A stretch of 64,000 nucleotides of DNA from Paramormyrops kingsleyae (lineage: Eukaryota > Chordata > Actinopteri > Osteoglossiformes > Mormyridae): assembly GCF_048594095.1 (NCBI RefSeq), contig NC_132812.1:5546887-5610886 (forward strand). The letters are read 5' to 3'. The notes under the pieces are model-generated. The model saw only the letters and a program-made list of their open reading frames with translations. It ran no database searches and was not told the DNA's origin. A program made the position numbers and the translations under genes. Positions within the stretch are counted from its first letter, which is position 1; each line of letters starts with the position of its first letter. Of this stretch, positions 11,744 through 21,582 are shown piece after piece.

Positions 11744-12836
11744 ATCATGCTGCCGTGACCCCCATCCCTTCACCTCCTTTTTTTGTTTTTATTGTGAGCA
11801 ATAGGCCTGGATTTCAGGCCTACATGCCTCCCAAAGTCCAACCCCTCGTCCTTGTCGTGGGAGGTGGAAACAGATGCATTCTGGCCAATGGGCTCTGGTG
11901 AAGTAGTGTTGCATAGTGGTGTACCAAGTGATGAATGCATTTGTACATCTGTATCCATTACAGCGACAGCATGCAAGAATGCACCACTGTTTGTAGTATT
12001 GGTATCATCTGCAAATGTATTGTGATGGTATATGGTGATGTGAAGGACAGAAACACACCTGTGTTCCAGCTAGCCACATAGACCATGCACTCTGCTGGTC
12101 TGTGGCCTGAGCATGCTACCAAGCCTTTCATCAGTGCCAGCTGTGCTGTTGTAGTTTAATTTTTTTCCCTTCCTGTTGGTTACTCTGACTGTCTAGTGTA
12201 GTGTGGCTTTGATGCAGCAATGCTGACATTCCTTAAACGACTTGACAGTAAAATAAGTATTTGACTCCACCGCACCACCTTGACACTGGATTACAAATAT
12301 GGGCAAAAGATGTAGGCCTACATATGATACACTTTCATGTAGTTTCAAACAGAATAAGCAATAAGCTTGGGAGAAGATGAGAATGTTGCTGCTTTAATAC
12401 AAAACCATAACACAGTGTTGAGGGACTGACAGTTGCTATTCCTTGAACATCCATCACTCATGTCATACCTTTTCTTCCAAAATGATCAGTCACAGTTCTA
12501 CAACATGAACCGGCATTTAACCAAGGTGTACCATGTCAACAGGTATTATGAAATGAATGTCTAAGTGAAACAGTCTGCTCCTTAACTCAAAAATCACTGC
12601 TGCTACTAACGATCCAATCTGCACAGATATGGCCACCGATGACGACTGCCTTTCAATCAACTCCAAGTTAGTGTGTAATTCCCTGGTCATTATAAATGCT
12701 GTGTGAAGATGTGAGGGTTGTAGAGCAATGGCGGCATTGCAGTGCATCATTGCGTTGGATCACCGTCGCAGACATTGTAGTGAGGTGGTTTATAGGCATG
12801 CATTCATACGCACCACTTTTGATCCCCTGTAGGTCC
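11744..12836. other. Interior of the decayed Harbinger, no further gene
   Basis: About 1.1 kb between the Myb-like gene and the transposase. No frame with a recognisable domain. Probably intron, untranslated and spacer sequence of the same element. Confidence 0.4.
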
Positions 12837-13434
12837 TTTCGGATGACACAATTATCCAAAGGTATCGCCTCACTTGGGCCAAGATACAGGAGGCCCACTA
12901 GATACACCAGGCCCACAAGGCCTAACTTTGCCTTACATCCAAGTGTCCAGCATTTGGCTGCACTGCGCTTTTACGCCTCGGGCAGCTTCTAAGAGGTGCT
13001 GGGAGATGGCCTTGGTCTCAGCAAGGCATCCGTCAGCAGAGCTGTGAACGCTGTCACCCAGGGGCTGTTACAGCTTCCTCGGAGGATCACCATTCCAGCC
13101 ACGGCGGAGGAGATCGCCAGAGCAAACCAAGGCTTCCACGCCATTTCTGCCATTCCCAGAGTCATCGGTGTGATCGACGGCACCCTCATTCCAATCGCCA
13201 GGCCGTCCATCGACGAGTCTGCGTATTACTGCCGGAAAGGCTATCCGGCTATTAATATTCAGGTGGTCTGCAACCATCAGGGTGTCTTCGCTGACATCGT
13301 GGCAAAGTGGCCAGGGAGCACCCATGATGCATTCGTCTGGGCCAACTCTGCTCTCTGCCAGGTGGCAGAAGGTGGTGGCTTTGAGGGCTGCTGGCTCCTT
13401 GGAGACAGTAGTTATCTTCTGCGCCCATACCTGC
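12837..13434 (+). pseudogene. PIF/Harbinger transposase, truncated by LTR insertion
   Basis: The exon seems to start after a CCCCTGTAG acceptor near 12836 (DDTIIQRYRLT in frame). It then shifts frame to RRPTRYTRPTRPNFALHPSVQHLAALRFYASGSF and meets TAA near 12990. The longest intact piece (12996 on) contains GLSKASVSRAVNAVTQ, IPRVIGVIDGTLIPIARP with the first catalytic Asp, YYCRKGYPAINIQVVCN, and WPGSTHDAFVW with the second Asp. It ends at LLGDSSYLLRPYLL, where the LTR starting at 13435 interrupts it; the third acidic residue and the C-terminus are absent. It is related to HARBI1 but is transposon-derived, since it pairs with the Myb-like gene upstream. Confidence 0.88.
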
Positions 13435-13750
13435 TGTTACATCCCTTTCAGCCCATGCTGCAATGCATGTTTTGTTTCTTACCTGTCTGTGTCTTGTTCT
13501 ATTCTAGGCCTGGTTCCGTACGCTAATTGGTGGGACGTGCCGGCGCGTGAGGCGTGTCCCCGATCGATTGCATAAAGGGGGCCTGGTCTGTGTATCAGGG
13601 GGAGAGGGAGCTGTTGTGTTTTTCTTGTATTTTGTTTTGTTTTTGTTGGTTGAAAGTTCTTTTTGGTAAAATCATAATGTTTAAATAAACCCTTAGACGT
13701 CTTGAACTTGGCCGCTACCTCTCATGCCCTTTGTCGTTTTCATGGTGACA
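13435..13750 (+). repeat. 5' LTR of truncated gypsy-type element
   Basis: 316 bp, TGTTAC…GGTGACA. It contains a TATA-like GCATAAAGG near 13572 and an AATAAA polyadenylation signal near 13684, in the right order for U3-R-U5. The other LTR is missing. Confidence 0.8.
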
Positions 13751-13753
13751 AAA

Positions 13754-13771
13754 TGGGGGCTCGTCCAGGAT
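13754..13771 (+). other. Primer-binding site, tRNA-Pro type
   Basis: TGGGGGCTCGTCCAGGAT lies three bases after the LTR end. It differs by one base from the TGGGGGCTCGTCCGGGAT site used by tRNA-Pro-primed retroelements and present twice more in this window. Confidence 0.85.
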
Positions 13772-14382
13772 AATTTTTGTATACCAATTTACCTGTTTTG
13801 CCGGCGTCTATCGTTCTAGCAGATTAGGCTGTTTAGACGTTTAAGTTTAAAATACCGATACCATGTCACTTTATTTGGAGAAAAAAAGGAGTGCATTGTG
13901 GTCGTCCAGGTTTACGTTACAGGCCTGGGGCTGCAGCATTAGCAACAGTGATGTGTTTGACCACAAAGTGGTCATTTATTCTGGTTTAGTGGAAGGTGAG
14001 GTTGAATTGGATGTTGCTGCCTATATTAAAACCTGCAATGTCTGTCAGATGACTGGAAAGTCCAACCAGGGGCCTGATGTATAAACGGTGTGTACACACG
14101 AAAATGTTGTGTACGTCCGTTTCCACGCTCACGTCGAGATGTATAAAAACAAAACTTGCCGTACCGTTACGCACATTCTCACGGCAGCTCCAGACACGGC
14201 GTACGCACGTTTCTGCTCGGTTTTGTAAACAGACGACAGCCAGAGGCAAGTCATTGCTACTGTGGTTTCTCTTTTTAAACTCACAATCATGACGCTGACT
14301 TTATCCAATACAAATGTACTGATTTTTAATCAATTTGTAACAATAAAACGGTGCAGAAAATGACCGAACTATTACAACTACC

Positions 14383-15690
14383 ATGGCAGCTCTTGCGTTA
14401 TTGGAAGACATATCTTATGGAAGAATTAGAAGAGAGCGCGTATTCAGGGATCATAGTGATTTCTTGGCCCATGATGATGACTGGCTTCTAAGTCGATTCA
14501 GATCTCCAACAGCAATCCTTTTGGAGCTGTGTGCTGAACTGGGGCCAGCATTACAAAGGCAGACGATGAGAAATTGCACTATACCTGTTCCTTTACAAGT
14601 TCTGTCCACTCTCGGGTCCTTAGCCACGGGTGCTTTTCAGCGACCGATCGGGTATTTCTCAGACAACACTAAGTCTTGCCATACCAGCTGTATGGGACGA
14701 CATAATCCGCTTGTCACCCAGATATATAGAATTTTCTTACACTGTGATTGAACAGGCAAAGATTAAAGCGCAATTTGCAGTGATGTCCGGTTTTCCCAAT
14801 GTAATTGGACCCATCGACTGCATGCACATTGCTATAAAGGCACTTTCAGAGAACGAATTTTCTTATGTAAATAGAAAGCACTTTCACTCTATTAATGTAC
14901 AAATTATGTGCGATTCGAACATGCGTCTCATTAAATCTGAGGGGGACATGTCCCCCTCACATTTCATAATTATTCGTTTGGATCCCCCCACAATTAACAT
15001 AAATTATTAGTTTTATGCCAGTGTGCCCCTACCCCCCACATTCAAAATGCTTCTGACGTCTCTGCATTAATGTTGTGGCTAGATGGCCCCATGATTTGTT
15101 CATTCCCAGAAGCAGTAGTGTTGGAAACAAGCTTGAAAATGGGGTGGTACGTGATGGCTGGCTGCTTGGTAAGAAGATTTTTCCCATTTTATAATTTGAC
15201 CCAATATTGTAAGCTTTGTTTGATTTAACCATTTGACAACTCCTTAGTGGACAGTGGGTGCCCACTGAAGTCGTGGCTTTTCACGCCACTCGCAAACACA
15301 CAGAATGAATGAGCGGCGTTATAATGATGCCCCCCATTCTCGGGCTCGGCGGTGATGGAGCGCACTGTAGGGCAGCTTAAAGGCTGTTGGCGCTGCCTGG
15401 ACCAGACCGGTGGGGTGCTGCTATACAGGCCGCAAAAAGTGTGTCGCATTGTACACGTATGTAGCATGTTGCATAATCTGCCACAAAATCATGGTTTGCC
15501 GGTATCTGAAGAGCTTAGACAAGACGAACCTGACCTTGAGCCACCAAATTTTCCGCCAAATGGAACAGCGTTACTTAAATATCACACAGCGTATCATTTA
15601 GATGTTTTAATTCTTTGGCAACATCTTACAGCATTCATGATTTCTTTTTGTGACTGCAGCACAGCTTCAGTCAGCACATAGCCGGATGGT
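14383..15690 (+). pseudogene. Harbinger transposase, multiply interrupted
   Basis: The ATG at 14383 opens MAALALLEDISYGRIRRERV, a typical Harbinger N-terminus. A frameshift near 14640 moves to ISQTTLSLAIPAVWDDII. SGFPNVIGPIDCMHIAIKA supplies the first catalytic Asp and FVNRKHFHSINVQ-like sequence follows. An insertion of about 130 bp (14936-15065) splits the domain; after it NVVARWP and GNKLENGVVRDGWLLG resume in another frame. The C-terminal part (VMERTVGQLKGCWRCLDQTGG…VCRIVHVCSMLHNLPQNHG) resumes near 15354. Stops, frameshifts and the insertion make it inactive. Confidence 0.85.
14936..15065. repeat. Small insertion with a perfect 20-bp palindrome
   Basis: Between the codons for LIKSE and NVVARWP of the transposase lie about 130 bp foreign to the family. 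The left edge is the perfect palindrome GAGGGGGACATGTCCCCCTC (14939-14958); the rest is C- and A-rich. Possibly a tiny MITE; boundaries are approximate. Confidence 0.5.
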
Positions 15691-16154
15691 CGCCCCCCGG
15701 TTAATGAGGCGCGGGAATGTGCAGGCACTGGGGGCACCTCTTGTACTATTGTCTGTAAGAATAAATGAAAGTAACACCGCATCTGCGCCCTACGTGTTAT
15801 TCATAAACATGCAAATAATTCAAACAAGTATGGTACGAGAAAAACTCACCCGCGCTGACATCGGCGTCCCCCTCCTCCAATAAAAGTGTCCCCGATCATT
15901 GCAGCAACTCGTTGCTCAAAGGGTGTGAGACCGAGAATGTCCGACCCCTTCTTTTTAATTTCGGCCACCATGCAAATTTCGGAACCAACACTTTTAACTG
16001 ACTCCGCCATGCTGTGCCACTCCATCAACTTTCGTTTATTGCTGATGCCACTTAAACCACCAAATAATATCACTTTTCTTTTCTCGATTTCTGCTAACAT
16101 GACCACCACTTCACACTCGCTGAAATACTTCTTTTTCCCACATGGTTTATCCAT
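15594..16154 (-). pseudogene. Harbinger Myb/SANT-like protein, minus strand
   Basis: The ATG at 16154 starts MDKPCGKKKYFSECEVVVML, followed by AEIEKRKVILFGGLSGISNK…EWHSMAESVKSVGSE, the Myb/SANT-like helix pattern of Harbinger second proteins. A further exon (15782-15594) carries LTEAVLQSQKEIMNAVR, the usual C-terminal helix. The first exon is open for 102 codons. No frame break was proven in it, but the exon join was not resolved and the partner transposase is dead. It is labelled a pseudogene with moderate confidence; it could still encode a DNA-binding protein. Confidence 0.6.
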
Positions 16155-16431
16155 TGTTGTTTAAGAAAGACATAGAACAAAGCGGGTATTTATACAGATT
16201 TACATATGCAAATATACATAATTATGGGCGGGTTGGGGGGGTGGCTGTGGGCTCGTTCATGTACGTAAAATTTCACGCTTATTTGTGATTTATAAAGGGA
16301 ATGTGCGTAGATCTGTGCTTACGCACAGTTTTGTGCATCTGGATTTTTTCTTGCTTACGCATATTTCTAGTTTTGTCCGTATGCCATGTTTTAGCGTAAA
16401 TTCTATGCACGTCGTTATATATGAGGCCCCT

Positions 16432-16993
16432 GGTTATTAGAGAAAACAATATCAAGAAGGGCTTCTCCCCTCGTAGGGGTATTAACAAACTGAGTAAAAA
16501 AACAATCCTGTACTAATCCCACCATCTCAAGTTCATTTACAGAAGAGCCAGGGACTGTGTCCCACTGTATCCCAGGTAAATTAAAATCACCCATAACCAC
16601 CACATCATTTTTATTACTCATAATCTTGATATCATCATATAACATTCTGCTTTCCTCTGCAGCTACATTAGGTGCTCTATAACAAACCCCGACAATTAGG
16701 CCATTTGAGTTTTTAGCATCTAGTTTTATCCATTCAGCTTCTGTACTTTTATTTTTATCAGTGAGCTCCCTTGCCCGCAAGTTTTCTTTTACGTATACTG
16801 AAACACCACTTCCCTTCTTGCCTATCCGATCAGTACGGAACAACTTATAACCATCCATATTATATTCTTCACCATCATTGTCACTTATCCATGTTTCAGT
16901 TATTCCTATAATGTCGTAAGTGTCCGATGAAATTAAAGCCTCTAAATCATGTATTGGGATTGTTATTGTGTTGGGAAAAGGATAAACTACCAT
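16432..16993 (-). pseudogene. LINE ORF2 apurinic-endonuclease fragment
   Basis: An open frame of 192 codons shows the APE-type endonuclease signature of non-LTR retrotransposons: DIIGITETWISD, GVSVYVKENL, VGVCYRAPN, VVMGDFNLPGIQWD, and TRGEALLDIVFSNN close to its end. The frame stops exactly at the right terminus of the Harbinger at 16430. N-terminal residues before LEALISSDTYD are not typical, so the 5' edge is also truncated. Confidence 0.85.
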
Positions 16994-17714
16994 TGTTTCC
17001 TCTACTTACTCTTGAAATTCACTGAAGAGATTGTAAGCTTCAGCAATACCTTTGGCCTTAAACTATTGTTTCAGAATGATACTGTAGATATGTTCAACTG
17101 ATATGCTTATGAACAGTTCACATAACAAATAACTTTTACAAAAGGCTGTAAATCTGAAGATTTTAACATAATACAAACTGCAACAAAAGCTTAAGCTCAG
17201 GAATGCTGTACCCTTGAAAATAACCCATGCCTGCCCTGGAATGATATACTGTATGCTACTGTCTTTATTGTCATAGAGGCCTGGTTGGTATCAACCCTGA
17301 GATGGGCTCCAAGGTGGCTGCTGGGAAAGTACTGAGCAGAAAGTCTGGGCAAGTGAAAAGAAAGAGAGTGACCATGAATCCACATGTGTGTACCTTGTTG
17401 CGGAAACTGATGAACTATGATGGTTGGAAATGTAGCGGCACTTTGGGTATGGTGCAGCTCTGTGTGGAGTTAGTCCATTCATCAAACACACCTCAGTTTT
17501 CTCAGTTTTGAAGTCCTGAAACAAATAGGCAAAGGCACTTGTACTATAAACTGTCTTTTTTCTATTCTATGTTTTTTTTCACAGTTGTTTGATGCTGGGG
17601 TACATATGTATTTTAAGATGAGGTACAGCCATTTGATGCAGGGGTATGCACTATTGTCATTATACTTAAAGGTCTTATGTTTGCAAATAAAAGTTAAAAA
17701 TCTGTATTGTGCAC
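16994..17714. other. No gene recognised
   Basis: About 700 bp between two LINE pieces. Short frames around 17290-17520 on both strands show no family signature. An AATAAA near 17687 may be a LINE tail or host signal. Nothing further could be supported. Confidence 0.4.
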
Positions 17715-18955
17715 TTTGGTTTCACTTACTGAATTCTGCCAGAATGTAATTGTCAAAACTATGTCTATCACCATTTTTAAATATTGGAATTACTTTTGCT
17801 GTCTTCATTTTTTCTGGAAATATGCCACTCTGAACAGACAATTTACAAATATACAGTACTGTGCAAATTTCTTAGGCAGGCAAAGAAAATGTTGTTTAGA
17901 TTATCCTCGTGTGGGTGTAAAACTATGATATTATTCCTGTCAGTGTGTCAGCTTAGCCAATTCAGAACCTCTGCTAAAATCACGCCAGTATTTGCAGCGA
18001 CCATCCAGTGCAGCCATGTATTTTTTGACTAGGCCACTAGCACCTCATACAGCTAGTCAATCTGTCACTGACTTTTTAAACCAATTTATTTAATTTTTTA
18101 ATTGAGCTGCTGGTGAAATTTAACAAAATCATGGAATGGCTGAGGTGCCCCTGAGGAGAGGTTTGGGAACTGAAGTGGTGTTCATCTAGCCATCCAACTA
18201 GATATCAGTAACTTTTTAGAAAACAGAAGAAATTATTACTAGTTTTTATTGTGTTACTCTTAATTTTCACATGTTCTAATGTTAAATTGTGTTTTTTGTT
18301 CTAAGCCAAAGTACACTTGCTACCCAGATAAACAGCTTTAAACATTTCTTTGGACTGCCTAAGACTTTTGCACAGTACTCTAAGTAAATGGTTTAACAAT
18401 ACAGTCAATTGTTTTTTTCACAATCATCATGTCAATCCCATCACTGTCAATAGCTGTTTCATTTTTACTTTTCCTTACTATAGTGAGAATTTCGTTTTCA
18501 CTTACATCTCCAAGAAACATAGAATGTAAAATTTTACTCCCACCCAATATATTTCCACCTCTATTAACCTTTGTCTTGATAGAATTGGCCAGACTTGGTC
18601 CCATATTTACAAAAAAGAAATTGAATTCATTCACCACCTCACTTTTATCCTTCAAAATCTTATCTCCTTTAATAAAAAATCTAGACAAAAAGCATACTGA
18701 GACCCAGGTCTTACAACACTATTCAAAATTATCCATGTTCTTTTCAGGTCACCATTGCTCTCCTTCAACCTTAAATTATAATAATCTTTTTTGCTTGCCT
18801 TATTAATGTTGTCAATTTATTTTTATATATCGTATATTTAATTTCTATAGATTTAGTTCGAAATCTAACAAAATCTCTATATAATTTGTTTTTCTTCTTA
18901 CAAGATTTTAGCAATCCATTTGTTAACCAAGGTTTTACATTAACATTTTTCTTTT
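17715..18955 (-). pseudogene. LINE ORF2 fragment (linker and start of reverse transcriptase), split by a MITE
   Basis: Reading leftward from about 18955: KPWLTNGLLKSCKKKNKLYR, then KNKLTTLIRQAKKDYYN, then EVVNEFNFFFVNMGPSLA and SENEILTIVRKSKNETAIDSDGID. This is the region just before the RT of LINE ORF2. The MITE at 17854-18380 interrupts it. After it the frame resumes as SVQSGIFPEKMKTAKVIPI and FKNGDRHSFDNY, the first RT block, and ends in a stop near 17720. The catalytic FADD box is absent. Order relative to the endonuclease fragment at 16432-16993 is not colinear, so two copies or a rearrangement are involved. Confidence 0.82.
17854..18380. mobile_element. Complete Tc1-type MITE, 527 bp
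   Basis: The ends read CAGTACTGTGCAAATTTCTT and, on the other strand, GAGTACTGTGCAAAAGTCTT. TA at 17852-17853 and 18381-18382 is the target duplication. It has no coding capacity. It interrupts a LINE ORF2 whose frame continues on both sides, showing it inserted later. A truncated copy is at 5450-5817. Confidence 0.9.
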
Positions 18956-19326
18956 TGCCCGAATTATAATCGGGCCAAGTAAAATGCAGTGTAGTAAGGC
19001 CGATTACAGCGTATCAGACATGGTCCATTCAAGCGATACAGGACCTCAGCCGACAGTGCCGACATTCGGCAGTCAGGCCGACTGTGCTTGCTATCTGGGT
19101 AGTCCCTTGAGTGAAATCAATGAATTACCCTGTAAGACGATTTCACATCAAAGTTACGGTGTTCCTGCTATTTCTCCCGATTATCACGTAAAGCAGTGAG
19201 AACTGGTTTTCAGTTAAATTACCTGGTAAAATAAAGTTTAATAAAATTACCTAAATGCTCTAATAGTACACGTAAGTTAGTGGTTTATTTATTGTTAGTT
19301 ACTGTAATGTTGCACTGCTTTATTTA
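18956..19326. other. No gene; LINE/SINE-like tail
   Basis: Contains ACCTGGTAAAATAAAGTTTA near 19222, a type of tail seen on fish retroposons. No coding frame of note apart from a 71-codon frame without recognisable features. Confidence 0.35.
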
Positions 19327-19869
19327 CACTGCCTGGCCAAAAAAAAGGTCACCATTTGAATTTATATCAGCAAATACTTAAAAGCCAATGACTGGATCAT
19401 TATTACAGTCCTGCAACGTTATGCAGCAATAAAGTAAAGTCAGCTGAGTACCTGAATCTACTGAACGGCCAGGTTACACCTCCATCCATCATCAATGGAT
19501 TTTTTCTTCCCTGTTGGCATGGGCAAATTCCAGGACAAGAATGCCAAGATTCAATGGGTTCAGATTGTCAAAGAGTGGTTCAGGAAGCATGAGGAATCAT
19601 TTTCATACATGACTTGGTCACCACAGAGTTGTGACCTTAACCTCATTGAAGGTCTCTGGGATGTGATGAAGGAGGCTTTATGGAGTGGTTCAACTCACTT
19701 GTCAATACAGGATCTTGGTGAGAAATGAATGCAAATCTGAATGAAAATAAAGGATGCGATGTTGCATAAGCTTGTGGAAACAATGCCATGACAAATATGC
19801 GCCATAATCAGAGCTAAAGGCGGCCCAACAAAAAATTCAAATGGAGACTTTTCTTTTGGCCGGGCAGTG
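19327..19869 (+). mobile_element. Internally deleted Tc1-like element, 543 bp
   Basis: The termini are CACTGCCTGGCCAAAA and, reversed, CACTGCCCGGCCAAAA. TA at 19325-19326 and 19870-19871 is the duplication. Only the C-terminal part of a transposase remains. Confidence 0.88.
19495..19728 (+). pseudogene. C-terminal remnant of Tc1-like transposase
   Basis: The frame contains VQIVKEWFRKHEESF, then WSPQSCDLNLIEGLWDVMK, the decayed form of the SPDLNPIEHLWD block that carries the third catalytic acid (Glu kept). The DNA-binding domain and first two Asp residues are deleted. Confidence 0.75.
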
Positions 19870-19871
19870 TA

Positions 19872-20452
19872 TTTAATCATCCAGTCTGTGAAGAAGGCAT
19901 TCAAGTAAGAATGGCATTGTACTCAGTACAGGACAATAAAAACTTTGATTCCTTGAAATACATGTATTTGATCTTTTTCCTGCCAGCTATCTTTTTACAC
20001 AGGGCCACTATACACGAAAGTTTATTTTTTTCCACTGTTAGCAGTTTGGATCAGGAGTTGGTCATTGTAAAAGTAGTACTATGCCTGCAGGTGATATTTC
20101 TATAGATTTATCTACGCCCTTCTGGCAGTGCTGCCATTGCAGTCAGGTCTCACAGACTACGAGGAGTAGAATTAAGTTGTCCGGCTTGGTGGCAGCAGTT
20201 TATACTCCACCCCTGCAGCTGTGCTCCACTTTACGTCAGCGGCAGACAGACCTAAGCCCAAGTCGGACGCAGCCACAGTTTCGATTGCTTAGCCTTGGTA
20301 TCCCGATGTATAACTCATTAACCTCGTAGTTTTGCATGTGAATTCGGACCGTGTCTGACCGAGGTGAAATCAGTTTTAGGTTGGATATTCGACGGATATT
20401 CAGATCCACACTCTCCAGACTTAGCGGAGGGGCATCACTCATGCTAGCCGGC
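19872..20452 (+). repeat. Dispersed repeat 'A', copy 1
   Basis: The segment recurs inverted at 33741-34165 and in part at 57480-57665. Shared stretches include CATCCAGTCTGTGAAGAAGG at its start, GGCAGTGCTGCCATTGCAGT in the middle and CGTCGAATATCCAACCTAA (on the other strand) near its end. It has no coding capacity and its superfamily is unknown. The right end is interrupted by the small element starting at 20455. Confidence 0.7.
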
Positions 20453-20454
20453 AT

Positions 20455-20755
20455 AATGCTACGTTCACACCGCGAGCGTCAAAGACGCCAGCCGTCGCTC
20501 CCGCCGCCCTGAACGCGACGCTAGCCAACGCCGGAGACGCTCTCTGACGTCATAGAGTGGGCAGGGACAAGGCCGCTCAGAATGCCAGGCTCTGAGAACT
20601 TTTTAAAGGGGCCACAAAACAAACAAACGTGTAGCTTATATCTTTGCACCGACTCCTGATAGGACATAATTTGTCAAATAAATATTGTTGTGAATTAACC
20701 AGTTATTTGCATTCCCACTTAAAATCAAGCGTTCTGGAGGGAAAATGTTACCAAT
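20455..20755. mobile_element. Left half of a small inverted-repeat element split by the provirus
   Basis: It begins GCATAATGCTACGTTCACAC, the reverse complement of the terminus at 31342-31361 (GTGTGAACGTAGCATTATG). Both ends carry GC-rich subterminal runs of the 'GACGCTC-CCGCCGC' type. Sequence between this half and the other is the 9.9-kb provirus, so the element (about 990 bp without it) was the landing site. Confidence 0.7.
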
Positions 20756-21171
20756 TGAGGGAATAATTAATAAAATAAAGGGAATGATTCTATAAGGCTG
20801 TAACTAATCAAAACGAGAACTGACTGGCGCGCCGGCAAGGCAAGGCTACCTAATCGGAACAGATAGGGGGGGCGACAGAGAATATCAGCGGCCCCTACTT
20901 ATCTTTTAGCCTTACAGAAGGACAACTACGAGCCGGCTGGAGTCACACATGTGGTTGTCACGTAGACGGAAGGTACTGAGAAAGGGGGGGGGAGATGCCC
21001 AAAGGGCTTTTAAAGGGATACAGCTGATACACCTCCTTCTGTACATGCTGAATGTATATCAGACGGCCGCTCCCTGATTATAATCAGTCAAGAGAATAAA
21101 CCGGTGATTTGCAACTTCTCCCCGTGTCAGCTGTGAATCCACGGACCCGGTGGAGACGCCGTGCTCCAACA
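20756..21171 (+). repeat. Provirus 5' LTR
   Basis: 416 bp, TGAGGGAATA…GCTCCAACA. It contains an AATAAA near 21095 before the GATTTGCAAC segment, in keeping with a polyadenylation signal upstream of the R/U5 border. It matches the 3' LTR along its whole length; the 3' copy has a further run of about ten bases near 30520. Confidence 0.92.
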
Positions 21172-21174
21172 ATT

Positions 21175-21192
21175 TGGGGGCTCGTCCGGGAT
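21175..21192 (+). other. Primer-binding site, tRNA-Pro
   Basis: TGGGGGCTCGTCCGGGAT, three bases beyond the LTR end, complementary to the 3' end of tRNA-Pro as in many gammaretroviruses. Confidence 0.93.
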
Positions 21193-21453
21193 CCCCAGGA
21201 GATTCGCAAGATTCGGCTAAGGGTTGACGCGGCCTACTTGGACACAGAGAACTGCAAGTCGCCGACTAGAAGAGGTGAGCAGAGCCTGTTACATCAAAAT
21301 CTGCACATTGGATATGTCAAATTGAGCAGTTTGAAGTGTCCAGTGGCCCGTCGGTAAATTAAGACGGAGGAGAGGTTGCACGCACTGTGTTTATACAGTA
21401 TATTGTGTTGTCTATGTATTGTGTATGAATTGTGTCCAGGTATCGTGCGCAGA

Positions 21454-21582
21454 GAAATAGAACCTTAAGGAGCGGAGGGTACGGGACCCACGCAGGGAAA
21501 TAGAATTTTAAGGAGCGGAGGGTACGGGACCCCCGCAGGGAAGTAGGACCTTAGGGAGCGGAGTGTACGAGACCCCCGCATT
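21454..21582 (+). repeat. Three 43-bp tandem units in the provirus leader
   Basis: The landmark AAGGAGCGG recurs at 21467 and 21510, and as AGGGAGCGG at 21553, giving a 43-bp period. Each unit contains GGAGCGGAGGGTACGGGACC. The repeats lie in the untranslated leader between primer site and gag, where packaging signals sit in related viruses. Confidence 0.9.

Larger units (their letters stand above)
13435..14068 (+). mobile_element. Truncated LTR retrotransposon (5' LTR, primer site and an integrase scrap)
   Basis: The element begins TGTTACATCC inside the Harbinger transposase exon. It has a complete LTR, a primer-binding site and a leader, then an ATG at 13863. About 50 codons later (near 14009-14066) the frame reads VAAYIKTCNVCQMTGKSNQ, the C-terminal half of a gypsy-type integrase HHCC zinc finger. 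Gag, protease, RT and RNase H are therefore deleted, joining leader or gag start to integrase. The right side ends exactly where the Harbinger at 14069 begins. Confidence 0.78.
14069..16430 (+). mobile_element. PIF/Harbinger transposon with two divergent genes
   Basis: The termini are GGGGCCTGATGTATAAACG at 14069 and, on the other strand from 16430, GGGGCCTCATATATAACG. The match also extends a few bases outside (AACCA). Inside are a transposase on the plus strand and a Myb-like gene on the minus strand, the usual two-gene plan. No 3-bp target duplication is visible: the outside triplets are CCA and TGG, complementary rather than repeated. The left flank is a gypsy integrase and the right flank is a LINE endonuclease, so the copy is probably a recombinant. 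Confidence 0.88.

Noticed and set aside
12837..13434. Host HARBI1 gene
   Set aside because: Accompanied by a Harbinger Myb-like gene, broken by stops, and cut by an LTR; transposon-derived.
14066..16433. CCA/TGG as 3-bp target duplication of the second Harbinger
   Set aside because: The triplets are complementary, so they extend the inverted repeat instead of repeating a target.
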